Assembly: GCA_900074745.1 (NCBI GenBank)
Contig: LT598463.1
Location: forward strand, 842,996-906,995
Direction: 5' to 3'
DNA: 64,000 nucleotides
DNA from: Lachancea mirantina
Taxonomy: Eukaryota; Ascomycota; Saccharomycetes; Saccharomycetales; Saccharomycetaceae
Part shown: one piece after another, positions 18,431-29,241 of the stretch
How positions within the stretch are numbered: position 1 is the stretch's first letter
How the letters are laid out: the number at the start of each line of letters is the position of its first letter
Translations under genes and position numbers: made by a program
The notes under the pieces: model-generated
Database searches by the model: none
Told to the model about the DNA's origin: nothing
Seen by the model: the letters and a program-made list of their open reading frames with translations, nothing else

Positions 18431-20848
18431 TCAAGCAAGTGGCATCGAATGAGCCCTTCCCCCGACATTATGCGTCTCAGACGCGCTTGTTTTTACTCTG
18501 ACGTGATATTCTTCATCTAACGTGGGAGTTTTTGCTGATGGAATTCCGTCATTCTGCATCTGCAGGTCAAATACCGGCAAAGTAGAGACTCCAAGACCAT
18601 GCACATCCTTAAGACTTTGCCAACCGGACTGCTGATGAGTTGAAAAATCCATGCCTGTTTCGGGATTATCAAACATATCACTTTCGAGACCATCCTCCGT
18701 TCCAATTTCGCTGCCATTAGAATAGCCTAAAGAAGGTTGGAATTGGCCAAAAGCGCTTTGAATTCCGAGAGTTGGTGGTGGCGTGATTCCAGTACCGCAA
18801 TGCTTTTGGACCTTATCGGAAAGTCTCTCGCTGGCTTGACTTTTGCGAGTAGACGATTGAGAAGCAACTAAATAGACAAAAGAGCTGACGCACCATTCGT
18901 ACCAGCACTTTGCTTCGACCCAGCTACTGCTTCTGGAGATTGAGACCTCAAACTCGGTATCGTCAGTAACAAACATTGGTTGCTTCAATGGAAAAAATAT
19001 CGGGGACCAGGATTGAAGATTAGAAGTACGCTTGACCTGTTGGCAGAGGGTGGATTGTTGATCATCAGAATTTAATTCATGCGCTGAAGGTAGCGCATCT
19101 GCAAACTTGATAGAACAATCGTGGGGCAAAATTGAGAGATATACGGATTTGTAAAGCACCGCACTAAAATATCCCACTAAACCGTGAACTTCTGCCTTAT
19201 TTTTAATTTTGAAAGCCGTAGTGACAAATTTTGAGAAACTTTGGGTCGAGTTTACGCTTGGGTGATTAAAGGACCAAAGCTCATTAACTTTGCTTGAAAC
19301 AGTGGCATGCGGTATGTTGTGAATGACCCAAGGCTTCTCGAAACATGCGCCTTCATTCATGAATTTCAATTTTTGGTAAATGAGAGGTGCAGATACGGGC
19401 GCTAAGTAGGACGTGTAAGACTGAGGAATGAATTTTGTGAATGGAGTGCAATTGCGTTTTTCAATGGAGGCCAAACATTCAGGAGAAAGCTCATTACATC
19501 CAAAGGACCCAAGCAGCTCACTAATGCAGATATCGACTTGTGTAGAGCTTTGCCATGACCGCATATCAGACTTCACAACCTCCACTGCGTCTTTCCAAGA
19601 GTCGAATTTTTTTTTTTGTAAATAGAGTAACGCATGTGGATTCTTTTCCAGGGCAATGATGCGCACTCGCTGTTGAATCGTTGTTTTGCAAATGCGGAAT
19701 ACTCTATCCACGAGAGGTCCACGACCAGCTCCGGCAACGAGAATGACGATTGGACTCGCAGAAGACGATGTGACATGTTCTTGACGTTCAAGTATCACGT
19801 CATCAAGGGCTTGCGTCACGGCCTGTTCGTACAGATCATATTTCATCTTGTCCTTTTCAAATGTGTTATAAGTTTCATCGGAAAGATGCTGCGATAAAGT
19901 ATCGAGAGGTGGTAAAATACAAGGCTCACGAGATCCAAGAGTAAGCCCTTCAGCCAATGCGCGGTCATCACCCCTTTTGAGAAGGTAATTGATGTAATCA
20001 AGAAATGCACTCTCTTCTCCCTTGATCGTGGACGCATATTTCTCAGTACCATGCAGAAAAACGCAGAATTCTCCAAATTGATATTGAGAGTTCCCGTTGA
20101 TGCGCTGAAATTTGTTGATGGTTTGTTGATTATATTTGCTCAGAACCGGGTAGTTGTACTGATTTATTGCAAAAATGGAGGAAGATACGAGCAGACACAC
20201 TACTGGTTCTGAAAGCCATCTCTGAAGTACGTGTGCAGGCATTTTAGATCGTGGCAACGCCAAAGATATGCATAATTTTGGATGATAATTGCATCTTTTG
20301 CGCACCGTGGTCCATAACTCCCAAGTAGAAAACGGATCCGTGTCTTCAAACATCGGCAGCGAAATTGAGATGATAGGTGAGTTTTTAAATTGATAGTTTT
20401 CGTCAAAGCGTCCCAAGAGCCGTGCTATCGTTTGCGCATACTGTGTGAGTCGATTCAAGTTTCGAGGTGGTGCCATAATCAAGTGTTCAATACCTGCAAA
20501 ACATGCGTATTCATACTCGTTGACTAAGACCTGGTAACTGAGTTCTTGGACAAAGGGATCGTCACTTTCGAGCTCAAGCCATGATGAAATGAGTCCTACA
20601 AACCTTAAAGAGTTTTTTTGACCCACAAACGGAGCTATTCCAAGCTCTTGCAATTGTGGTTCAGGTGCCTTGAATCCACCAACATCGAAACTTCGAGCAA
20701 GGTAATCTTTAAACACTTTTTTCACTCGATCTCTATACCTATAATTGGTTACAGGTAACAAAAGGTAATCAAAACCAAACTCTGAATACCGGTCTAAATC
20801 ACGAATGGTAGGCCCTGGCTTTAAACCAACGAATACGTTGCTCTTCAT
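18431..20848 (-). CDS. HSL7: Hsl7, PRMT5-type protein arginine methyltransferase
   Basis: 805 residues (S. cerevisiae 827). Hsl7 is the yeast PRMT5 orthologue; with the kinase Hsl1 it recruits Swe1 to the bud neck for destruction, linking bud formation to mitotic entry. The N-terminal TIM-barrel-like part (1-290) is followed by the methyltransferase core: SAM-binding VAGAGRGP (371-378) and the double-E loop ELLGSFGCNELSPE with both catalytic-type glutamates (E444, E453) and the PRMT5-type spacing. A C-terminal beta-barrel region follows, then about 130 disordered residues. The enzyme therefore looks catalytically intact. It is divergent from CKS1 with 166 bp between the starts. Confidence 0.95.
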   Translation of the reverse strand: MKSNVFVGLKPGPTIRDLDRYSEFGFDYLLLPVTNYRYRDRVKKVFKDYLARSFDVGGFKAPEPQLQELGIAPFVGQKNSLRFVGLISSWLELESDDPFVQELSYQVLVNEYEYACFAGIEHLIMAPPRNLNRLTQYAQTIARLLGRFDENYQFKNSPIISISLPMFEDTDPFSTWELWTTVRKRCNYHPKLCISLALPRSKMPAHVLQRWLSEPVVCLLVSSSIFAINQYNYPVLSKYNQQTINKFQRINGNSQYQFGEFCVFLHGTEKYASTIKGEESAFLDYINYLLKRGDDRALAEGLTLGSREPCILPPLDTLSQHLSDETYNTFEKDKMKYDLYEQAVTQALDDVILERQEHVTSSSASPIVILVAGAGRGPLVDRVFRICKTTIQQRVRIIALEKNPHALLYLQKKKFDSWKDAVEVVKSDMRSWQSSTQVDICISELLGSFGCNELSPECLASIEKRNCTPFTKFIPQSYTSYLAPVSAPLIYQKLKFMNEGACFEKPWVIHNIPHATVSSKVNELWSFNHPSVNSTQSFSKFVTTAFKIKNKAEVHGLVGYFSAVLYKSVYLSILPHDCSIKFADALPSAHELNSDDQQSTLCQQVKRTSNLQSWSPIFFPLKQPMFVTDDTEFEVSISRSSSWVEAKCWYEWCVSSFVYLVASQSSTRKSQASERLSDKVQKHCGTGITPPPTLGIQSAFGQFQPSLGYSNGSEIGTEDGLESDMFDNPETGMDFSTHQQSGWQSLKDVHGLGVSTLPVFDLQMQNDGIPSAKTPTLDEEYHVRVKTSASETHNVGGRAHSMPLA

Positions 20849-21014
20849 ATAGCTCTAAGCGCTCTGGTCCGACGGGATCCAAAATTCTTAAAATTTTCAA
20901 AACTCCAGGGTTCTATACATTTGTTAGAACCTTTTTCTTTCTCTGGTATCTTGAAAAACAGATCAACACATCAAGAGATCAACAGGTCGACAGATCAGCC
21001 CAGCTTGGAGGATC

Positions 21015-21377
21015 ATGTATCAACACGGCCACTCGTTTCAAGGTAGAAAACTGACAGACCAAGAGCGAGTACGCGTTTTGGAGTTCCAAGAATCGATTCA
21101 TTATTCACCACGATATTCGGATGATACGCATGAATATCGACACGTCATGCTACCCAAAGCTATGCTGAAGGTGATTCCATCGGACTACTTTAATTCTGAC
21201 ACGGGGACGTTGCGGATTCTGACAGAAGATGAATGGCGAGGTCTTGGTATTACGCAGTCTCTTGGATGGGAACATTACGAGTGTCACGCCCCAGAACCGC
21301 ATATTTTGCTTTTTAAAAGACAACTGAACTACAAACCTGAGATGCGTACTACAAGTATTCTTACCGGCGCGTCTTAA
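21015..21377 (+). CDS. CKS1: Cyclin-dependent kinase subunit Cks1
   Basis: 120 residues. Cks1 binds Cdc28 and, through its anion pocket, phosphorylated CDK substrates, promoting processive multisite phosphorylation. The core is complete: [21 protein letters not shown], then the hinge-strand region [29 protein letters not shown], with the HxPEPH motif that controls domain swapping. S. cerevisiae Cks1 is 150 residues because of a glutamine-rich tail; here the chain stops soon after the core ([10 protein letters not shown]), so that tail is absent. Directly upstream of MEC1 as in YBR135W-YBR136W. The promoter contains three near-copies of AGATCAACA between about 20957 and 20998. Confidence 0.97.
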   Translation: MYQHGHSFQGRKLTDQERVRVLEFQESIHYSPRYSDDTHEYRHVMLPKAMLKVIPSDYFNSDTGTLRILTEDEWRGLGITQSLGWEHYECHAPEPHILLFKRQLNYKPEMRTTSILTGAS

Positions 21378-22055
21378 TCGAAGAAGAGAGTTGCCCCTTT
21401 GCATAGGTTTTTAAAAAATTTGTACCGTTTTCATATAGACAAATCATTTGAGTTTAGAGTGAGTTGGGCGCAGTTCTACATATCCAGAGGACAAAACTCT
21501 GCGGTTTGATGTCGCAAGCGTCGAGTTCCCGGCAGTGTTTACGGGTTTTCACCTGGCCATTGACGCTTGAACGTCGACCTTAAGTACTTAAATTTGAGAG
21601 CCCAATTGATGTGCGATTGATCCCAAGAACGCCTCTTAATTTTATTGGATGGCAAAGGATGAACCACATTGATTATTCCGCTACGACAGAACTCGAACAA
21701 AAGGCTTGTTCTGCATTGAAATATCCAAAAAATTATTATGAAAGTCAGGTTTTTGAAGGTGAACTTAGAAGGGCAAAAGGTCAACGAAGGAGGCTAGGCA
21801 CAAGTCTCATAATTTCTAGCTAAGGTCTAAAGTTGAGCCTATCAAGGAATTGGTTTTCTCGAGCTCATCTCACCTTGTTTCCATGTGGATGTCTCAAAAT
21901 AAGAAGTTTGAACAAGTCACGAGACCAAAATCCTTCATCTGATCGCCATCCCTACCACCGCCCATCGCGTAAAGTCAATTCTTCGACAAGAACAACAATC
22001 CCATATATAAGGGCTCCTTGGGCTGTTTTGAGGGTCATTCTGTTGACAAAGTGGG
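21378..22055. other. Intergenic: CKS1 3' end and MEC1 promoter
   Basis: 678 bp with two plus-strand frames of about 70 codons that begin with non-ATG codons or lack any family signature; both are treated as chance. The MEC1 start is preceded by short AT-rich runs (e.g. CATATATAAGGG near 22001, about 50 bp before the ATG). Confidence 0.55.
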
Positions 22056-25000
22056 ATGGATAGCCGTGTCAAATATTTGGACGAGCTTTTTCTGGCGCTT
22101 AAAACGTCGCGTGAGGCGAATAAAACGGAATCCATCGATAACTCTAGCCAAGGTGAATTTCCACCCAGGTACCGACGAGGAGAAGCTGTGAAGGCTTCAA
22201 AAGTGGCCAAGACACTCATCAGAAACTTGAGGGAACCAGGAATACGAAGTGGAGCGTTTGAAAAATCAATTCAGGTATTAGACCTGCTTTATCGTGCTCA
22301 ACCTTACTTACTTCAATGCGATGAGCCAAGCGATGAAAACAACATAGGCATTGAATGGGCCATTAATCGTGCGCTCGAAATTTCCCTGATTCACTGGAAT
22401 AATAAAGCGTATTTATGGCTGCTTCACAGGAAAGTGGCCGAATGGTGTGCGTTCACGGTAGGGTATTATGGATCTCGCTGGAAATTAAGACTCACAAATT
22501 ATCTTCTCGATAATTTAGCGGATGTTCAGTCCACTATCACAGGGGTGCTGTCCGGAAACAGCACGTTTAATGAGTTTGTCACAGCAGTTCAAAAAGCGCT
22601 GATAATTTGTGAGTTCTGCCATACGCGGGAAATGCAAAAGTCCCTGCTTTTGATCGATGTAGAAGTTGATACGAATAAATGGGATCTGATATACGAACGA
22701 TTTGTCAGAATAACGCTTTACGTGCATGATTCGCTATATTTTGAATTCGAGACAGCGGTTGACCTGCGTTTGAGACTAGTGGAGTCGATTGTTTCATATG
22801 TCATGTTTCGAGCTACAAAGTACCGCATTTATGGCCGCCATCTAACCATGGGATCCCATTTAACATTTGCCATCGAGGTTCTTCGAAGCTTCTTGTTTAA
22901 TGAATACAAAATTAATGACAAGCAGGATCGAGATTTTGCGAAAAGCCTCTTACGCCTTTATTTACTCTCAATGACCAATGATGCGGGCCGCCAATGTTTC
23001 AACAACCAGTTGCCATTTAGAGATTGGAACGGGTTAGACATTATGGCCAAATGGATTCCGTCGGCTGGTGGCGCGACACACAAGGCACTCCAACTGATAC
23101 ACTTTGACCTCAAGAGGAGAAAATGTTCTTCGCTTGGTTTGAAGCGTGAATTCGGTGTTATTCTTTTGAAGGAAAAGGGCTTTTCCGAAATACAGCGAGA
23201 CATTCTCTTGCCTTACGGTCAAAGTAGACAGTTAGAAAACATGCGAAAGAAAATACTCCGCTCGTTTGACTTGCCCGAGGCCTGCATTTTTCAAAAGGAC
23301 CTCAAGGAACTAGGTATAATGCTCGACAGATTCACTGATAGTGAGACACTATTCTCTGAGATCGACAAGCGGCTTGAACTTTTATCAAAGACTTATACGA
23401 GACGTGAAGCAATTATTGCGCTAAGGCTAGTAGGTCGACTAGCCTGTTTTGAGAGCATGAGTATTTGTAAGTCTAAAGGTTATGACATATGTCGATTATG
23501 TGATGCACTTAGCGCCGAAGCACCGCTGAAGAGTCTAAGTTTGAGCAGACCAGTTGTGAGTGAAAGGGTACTATCATTCGAATTGCTTCGACGTCATTTT
23601 TTGATGCCAGCTATCATTCAGAATCTCGAAGCATCAACATTGTCAGCTCTCGTCATGACACTTCGCAAAGTGTTTACGCATTTCAGGCCTCCAAGACTTA
23701 GCTTGGAGCAAAACATGGTTATTGATGCCTCGCACTCATTTGAGGTCTTGCAAAAAGCTTGCAGCAGTCACAACAGAACACCCCGTGTATTTGCAGTCAT
23801 TCTCCTTTCGTTATGGAATACAACTGAGGAAGAAAATGGTGACGATCATCAAACGTCCGTGCTTATTCAGTTTATACAGCTGATATCAGTTCCTCAATTT
23901 ACCGAGACTAATTTGATGTCGTGGGCTCAATTAACACTGACAACGCAAGGTGAAGGTTTCGATGCTCTACTTTTAAAGTTGACGGATATCTTTAACTCGA
24001 GTAACTTCGCGGAGCGATCCGTAATGGCACATGAATTAAAGTACCTTTCGCATTTACAAGCAAAAACCACATATCAGCTTCTTTCTCCAATTTTGCCGGT
24101 GCTTTTACGCCAGCTCAGTAAGCACCTAAGTGATCGCAAACTAAATTTAGAGCGATTAGCTCAATTCGTGGATTATCCAGTCAAAACGATACTGGAAAAT
24201 TTCCAACGCTACATTATACCATACGCCATTACTCACTACAAAGATGACGTGATGACGGAGGTTGCTAAAATCCTGTCCAATAATGAATCCGATTCTATAC
24301 CAAAGCAAAAGGAGAGGCTCTTGGACAAAAATAGCCGGCAAATATTTGCGGTTGCTTTAGTCAAACATGGACTATTTTCTTTGGATACTATTGAAACTCT
24401 TTTTTTAAACTGCGTGCCGACTTTTGATAAGGGTTACGTCGCAGGCTATCTACCAGATTACAAAACGCTCGCAGAAATACTCAAGCTATTCAAGAATTCG
24501 ATACAGTCTAGCCCCACTGCAAAAGAAAATGAGAAGATGGTACTGAATGCCCTGCGGTTCTTACTGACTAATTTTGCAAGCGACAAAAAAGGGCCTTCCA
24601 AATACAAAAGCGGCACTAATTGGAGCGATGAACAAGAATCGTTTTTTCAACAGAAATTACAAGAAAATATTCTTGGCATTTTCCAAGTTTTTTCGAGCGA
24701 TATGCATGACGTCGAAGGAAGAACGACTCATTATGAGAAGATTCGCGTGATTAATGGAATTTTCTTTCTTATAAAACACGCTTGCTCCAATTGCATAATT
24801 TCAGCCTTAGCCCAAATCAGCATATGTTTACAAACAGCTCAAGAGGTTCGTGAAATTATGTGTCACGCACTAAGATGCTGGCTCTTCCTCATCAAGAAGT
24901 TGAGTGAAGAGCAGCTGTTAACGGTAATTGATAGTTTTTTCTCTTTCTGTCTGCAAAGGTGGGGCTCATTCGACTTTAAGTCGAAAATTCTTGCCAAAGA

Positions 25001-28000
25001 GATATTGACTTCTTTGATTGCGGAGAAAGGAAGCCTTATTTTTGTGTCACGGCCCTATATCACATCTGCACTTGTTAATAAATCAGAGCTAAACATCCTG
25101 GAAGATAACAAGCAATTTGCACGAATGGTCAATAAGGTTCTCTCTAACACCAATTGGTATGCCGAGTATTCCTCAAATTTGAAGAGTTGCAATAAATATG
25201 TTATCAAGCAAACACTAACGGACGTCAAAATTTTTCTTGAGCGGACAGCGAGCGACGAGCTCAACGAGGTAGGAAAGGCTGGAAATTCTTTAGGCATTTC
25301 GCAGCTATTGGGAAGCTTAATGAATACGGCCCATAAGTTTAGAGTGAGCGATTACTTTATCTGTGAATGTGCCGCAGAATGCATAGCACTAATCGGAGCG
25401 CTTGACGTGACAAAATACGTATTACCGCGGGAGACTGTTTACATGGAAGAAGTTTTTGATCTTAACAATTATGCGCAAGTTGTTAAATTCTTGATGAGAA
25501 TAATGGACAAAATTTTGGTTCCTGCATTTTGGGAAAGTGAAAATCCAACAAAGCAGCTTTTTGTTGCCCTAGTCATGCAGGAGTCCCTCAAATTCTGTGG
25601 CTTGAGCTCTGTTTCATGGGATGTTAGCAAACCGGAGTTATATCCAAATGAAAACAAGCTTTGGTCGAGATTTAATGACGTTTCCAAAACAACTCTCTAT
25701 CCGTTAATGTCGTCACTGTATTTGGCTCAATCATGGAAGGAATATGTGCCACTACAATACCCCTCGTTTAACCCGCGCGAGGCTTACCATGTATGGATTA
25801 GGAACCTGACGTTAGATCTCTTAAAGCTAGGGACAGCGGAAGATCATCCTTTGCATGTTTTTTCCTCTCTTATAAGAGAGGATGAAGGTCTATTTTCCGA
25901 GAATATTCTTCCATATGTCGTTATGGACATCTTATCCATGACCGGAGATCGGCTACCGTCAGACGCTCTAATAAAAAATCTCCAAATAGAGTTTCGGCAT
26001 ATTTTTGATTATGATATTCAGAATCTTAACCACTTTCAATTCGATTGCATCAAAATGTGTTATGGAACCATATTTAGAGTTTTTGAATACTGCAAAAAGT
26101 GGGTCACACAATTTAAACACAACCATAACCGATTGAATGGAACGTACATCATCAAAGAGCCGAAACATCTCAAAATTTTGGCTAGAATTGATGACTTTTT
26201 ATCGATCATTCCTTATGGCCGTTTGGCACAAAGATCGCTACAAACAGACTCTTTTGAGCGATCGGCGTTGTATATGGAATTGTCGTACAGATCTAAGGAT
26301 GAAGGATTTTTTGATAGTGATGAATTATTGCTCAATCTGAAAACATGCTATGCCGAAATCGGCGATATCGACGCAGTAGAAGGAGTGCTAACAACCTTCT
26401 CTAGCGGCAGTATTGAAGCCAAAATTGAAGAATTACAGTATTCCAACAATTGGAAGATGGCTCAGGAATGCTATGAAGCTTTGGGCCAATATTCACAGGT
26501 TTTGCTTCAGCCTGAGGAGAAGACGCTCACAGCCAACACGAAACTTTTAAAATCTATGTTCAGGCATCAACAATATGATCAAATTCTTGAAAGGCTGAAT
26601 CTTTTACTCCCTAAGCCCAGTAATGCTCTTCCATCGCTGGACGATGGATGGTACTCGATGGGGTTAGAGTCTGCATACCTCAGCGGTAAATACTCCGAGC
26701 TGAGGAAATGGTTGAAAAAGGTAGAAACCTTGAAGTCGATACACGATCCCATCCTTTTGATGCATTATCACTTCGGGCGTGCATTCTCTTTGATCGAAGA
26801 ACGTAATAGAGAGGGCGCCTTAAAGGCCATCAAAGACTGCTTCCGTATAGTGGGCGCGCATTTTTCGAATACATCAGGCCATACCACTTTGTTGAAAAGA
26901 AGAGAGACGCTGTCCAGGCTGCATGCTCTTTACGATTTCTCTTTTATGAGTACAAGCGAGGGATCTTACGATTTGAAAGACGATGGATCTCGTTTGAATC
27001 GGCGTTTGCTTCGGATAGGCCCAGATTTTGAACCGCGCTTTTACCTGCTTTCCGCCAGAAAAGCTTATCAACTAATGACTATCAAGAAAAATGACGCCAG
27101 CGATCTTGCTGATACATACTTCAGAATTGCCCGTCTTTCCAGAAAGAATTCTAGACTTGATTTAGCCTGTGAGTCTTTGATGCATGCCCTTCAATTACAC
27201 CATCCTTCAGCAGAGCTCGAATATGCGGAAGTGTTGTGGAAAAAAGGCGAGAATGACAAAGCAGTAAAATTAGTGAGTGACTTACAACAAAGATATCAGA
27301 ACGATCATTCGGTGAGCTCACGCGAGAGGGCTAAAATTCTTCTCAAATTCACGATATGGCTTGATTTATCGAACAACTCTATTTCTGAACAGATCATCAG
27401 GCAGTACAACGAGGTCATAGCAATTGATCCGAAATGGGATGAGCCCTGTTATTCCATGGGGTTATACTTTAGTAGGCTTCTGGAGAAGAAGAATGCGGAA
27501 GGCTATGTCACAAGCGGGAGATTCGAAAGCCGCTCTGTATGTTACTTCTTACGCGCGTTTGAAAAGAACACCTTCAAAGTCAGAGAAACGCTCCCGAAGG
27601 TTGTAACTTTTTGGTTGGACACCGCTTCCCTGTATGCCAGTGAAAGCAGTAACTCAAGAAAAGCGGTTCTCAAAAAATCGACAGAAGATATATGCAGAAG
27701 TATCGAGTCTGCGATCAAAAACTGTCCCATTTTCATATGGTATGGCGTGTTGACTCAATTATTGTCAAGGCTCTTACATCCGCACAGGCCCACGGTTCAG
27801 CTCATTGTTAAAATTCTGCTGAATTTGTCATTAGAGTACACAACTCACATGTTGTGGTACATTTCTGCTCTCAAAAACTCCTCTTCAGACTCAAGAGCTG
27901 CAATTGGGGCGCAAATTTTAGAACAGTTTGCTAAAAGCGCCCACGATGGCCCTACTCTATCGACAGTGTCGGATGAGTTGGTCAAACAACTTACGAATGT

Positions 28001-29156
28001 CTGTGTGAAAGATGCAAAAACCTCAACTAGCCGCTCTGGGAGATCTCTGGAGAAGGACTTTGACTTTCCTTTGTCAATTGCACCCTGCGCCCTGGTTGTT
28101 CCCGCTAATATCAACTTAGAGATAGTAGCACCCATTTCTGCGACTTCGATGGCTAAATATAATCCATTCCGGCCTCAGATTACTATATCTAAATTTGGGG
28201 AATCTTATAAGGTCTTTTCATCGCTCAAAAAACCAAAAAAGTTGAATGTTACCGGGTCCGACGGAAAGCTTTACGAGATTATGTGTAAAAAGGAAGATGT
28301 TCGTCAAGATAACCAGTACATGCAGTTTGCCACAACTATGCATTTTCTTTTGAAAAAGGATTTCGAATCGAGGAAGAGAAATCTCAGTATAACCACTTAC
28401 GCTGTTCTGTCATTAAGAGAAGATTGTGGATTGATAGAAATTGTTCCGGATGTTGTGACACTGAGATCTGTGCTTGCTGCGAAATATGAAAGTTTGAAGA
28501 TAAAATTTAGCTTAAAATCGATGCATGAAAAATGGCAAACTCTGGTGGAGGGTGAGAAACTCGAATTTTTTTTGGGGCTGACGAAGACTTTTCCACCTGT
28601 ACTTTATCAGTGGTTCCTTGAAACTTTCCCGGATCCAGTAGCTTGGTGTCAGGGCAGAAACATTTTTGCTAGATCATATGCTGTGATGGGAATGGTGGGC
28701 CACATCTTGGGATTAGGTGATCGGCACTGTGAAAATATCCTTCTTAATGTTAATTCGGGGAAGGTTTTGCATGTCGATTTTGACTGTCTATTCGAGAAGG
28801 GCAAAAGGCTTCCAATTCCTGAAATAGTTCCATTTCGATTAACTCAAAATTTGCTGGATGCTCTTGGGATAACTGGAACAGAGGGAACTTTCAAGAGATC
28901 AAGCCAAGTGACATTAGAACTCATGAGAGGCAATGAACTCGCGTTGGTTAACATAATAGAAACAATAATGTATGACAGAAACATGGACCACTCGATTCAA
29001 AAAGCGTTGAAGGTCATTCGTAACAAAATAAGGGGTATTGATTCACGGGATGGCCTTATTTTGAGCGTTCCAGGTCAAGTCGAGACAGTAATTCAGGAGT
29101 CAACGTCAGCGGAAAATTTGAGTAAAATGTATATAGGGTGGCTACCATTTTGGTGA
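22056..29156 (+). CDS. MEC1: Checkpoint kinase Mec1 (ATR)
   Basis: 2366 residues, two fewer than S. cerevisiae Mec1. Mec1 with Ddc2 is the ATR-type PIKK that senses RPA-coated single-stranded DNA and starts the DNA-damage and replication checkpoint. Order of parts: about 1400 residues of helical HEAT-type repeats, a FAT domain (about 1400-1950), the PI3K-like kinase domain with KKEDVRQDN near residue 2087, the catalytic loop GLGDRHCENIL near 2220 and the DFD metal-binding triad near 2242, and the C-terminal FATC helix ending YIGWLPFW. All key residues are present. The start MDSRVKYLDELFLALK aligns with the yeast start. Convergent with NVJ2, leaving 85 bp. Confidence 0.98.
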   Translation: MDSRVKYLDELFLALKTSREANKTESIDNSSQGEFPPRYRRGEAVKASKVAKTLIRNLREPGIRSGAFEKSIQVLDLLYRAQPYLLQCDEPSDENNIGIEWAINRALEISLIHWNNKAYLWLLHRKVAEWCAFTVGYYGSRWKLRLTNYLLDNLADVQSTITGVLSGNSTFNEFVTAVQKALIICEFCHTREMQKSLLLIDVEVDTNKWDLIYERFVRITLYVHDSLYFEFETAVDLRLRLVESIVSYVMFRATKYRIYGRHLTMGSHLTFAIEVLRSFLFNEYKINDKQDRDFAKSLLRLYLLSMTNDAGRQCFNNQLPFRDWNGLDIMAKWIPSAGGATHKALQLIHFDLKRRKCSSLGLKREFGVILLKEKGFSEIQRDILLPYGQSRQLENMRKKILRSFDLPEACIFQKDLKELGIMLDRFTDSETLFSEIDKRLELLSKTYTRREAIIALRLVGRLACFESMSICKSKGYDICRLCDALSAEAPLKSLSLSRPVVSERVLSFELLRRHFLMPAIIQNLEASTLSALVMTLRKVFTHFRPPRLSLEQNMVIDASHSFEVLQKACSSHNRTPRVFAVILLSLWNTTEEENGDDHQTSVLIQFIQLISVPQFTETNLMSWAQLTLTTQGEGFDALLLKLTDIFNSSNFAERSVMAHELKYLSHLQAKTTYQLLSPILPVLLRQLSKHLSDRKLNLERLAQFVDYPVKTILENFQRYIIPYAITHYKDDVMTEVAKILSNNESDSIPKQKERLLDKNSRQIFAVALVKHGLFSLDTIETLFLNCVPTFDKGYVAGYLPDYKTLAEILKLFKNSIQSSPTAKENEKMVLNALRFLLTNFASDKKGPSKYKSGTNWSDEQESFFQQKLQENILGIFQVFSSDMHDVEGRTTHYEKIRVINGIFFLIKHACSNCIISALAQISICLQTAQEVREIMCHALRCWLFLIKKLSEEQLLTVIDSFFSFCLQRWGSFDFKSKILAKEILTSLIAEKGSLIFVSRPYITSALVNKSELNILEDNKQFARMVNKVLSNTNWYAEYSSNLKSCNKYVIKQTLTDVKIFLERTASDELNEVGKAGNSLGISQLLGSLMNTAHKFRVSDYFICECAAECIALIGALDVTKYVLPRETVYMEEVFDLNNYAQVVKFLMRIMDKILVPAFWESENPTKQLFVALVMQESLKFCGLSSVSWDVSKPELYPNENKLWSRFNDVSKTTLYPLMSSLYLAQSWKEYVPLQYPSFNPREAYHVWIRNLTLDLLKLGTAEDHPLHVFSSLIREDEGLFSENILPYVVMDILSMTGDRLPSDALIKNLQIEFRHIFDYDIQNLNHFQFDCIKMCYGTIFRVFEYCKKWVTQFKHNHNRLNGTYIIKEPKHLKILARIDDFLSIIPYGRLAQRSLQTDSFERSALYMELSYRSKDEGFFDSDELLLNLKTCYAEIGDIDAVEGVLTTFSSGSIEAKIEELQYSNNWKMAQECYEALGQYSQVLLQPEEKTLTANTKLLKSMFRHQQYDQILERLNLLLPKPSNALPSLDDGWYSMGLESAYLSGKYSELRKWLKKVETLKSIHDPILLMHYHFGRAFSLIEERNREGALKAIKDCFRIVGAHFSNTSGHTTLLKRRETLSRLHALYDFSFMSTSEGSYDLKDDGSRLNRRLLRIGPDFEPRFYLLSARKAYQLMTIKKNDASDLADTYFRIARLSRKNSRLDLACESLMHALQLHHPSAELEYAEVLWKKGENDKAVKLVSDLQQRYQNDHSVSSRERAKILLKFTIWLDLSNNSISEQIIRQYNEVIAIDPKWDEPCYSMGLYFSRLLEKKNAEGYVTSGRFESRSVCYFLRAFEKNTFKVRETLPKVVTFWLDTASLYASESSNSRKAVLKKSTEDICRSIESAIKNCPIFIWYGVLTQLLSRLLHPHRPTVQLIVKILLNLSLEYTTHMLWYISALKNSSSDSRAAIGAQILEQFAKSAHDGPTLSTVSDELVKQLTNVCVKDAKTSTSRSGRSLEKDFDFPLSIAPCALVVPANINLEIVAPISATSMAKYNPFRPQITISKFGESYKVFSSLKKPKKLNVTGSDGKLYEIMCKKEDVRQDNQYMQFATTMHFLLKKDFESRKRNLSITTYAVLSLREDCGLIEIVPDVVTLRSVLAAKYESLKIKFSLKSMHEKWQTLVEGEKLEFFLGLTKTFPPVLYQWFLETFPDPVAWCQGRNIFARSYAVMGMVGHILGLGDRHCENILLNVNSGKVLHVDFDCLFEKGKRLPIPEIVPFRLTQNLLDALGITGTEGTFKRSSQVTLELMRGNELALVNIIETIMYDRNMDHSIQKALKVIRNKIRGIDSRDGLILSVPGQVETVIQESTSAENLSKMYIGWLPFW

Positions 29157-29241
29157 ATTTAGGTTCGCCAAGGTGTCACATATGGCTAAGTTTAAGTAGA
29201 ATCCTCTGTGACTTCAGAATCAGGGTTAGTTTCTTAACATG

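Noticed and set aside
21611-22063. Two plus-strand frames of 70-76 codons between CKS1 and MEC1
   Set aside because: One needs a non-ATG start and neither has a counterpart between these neighbours in yeast.
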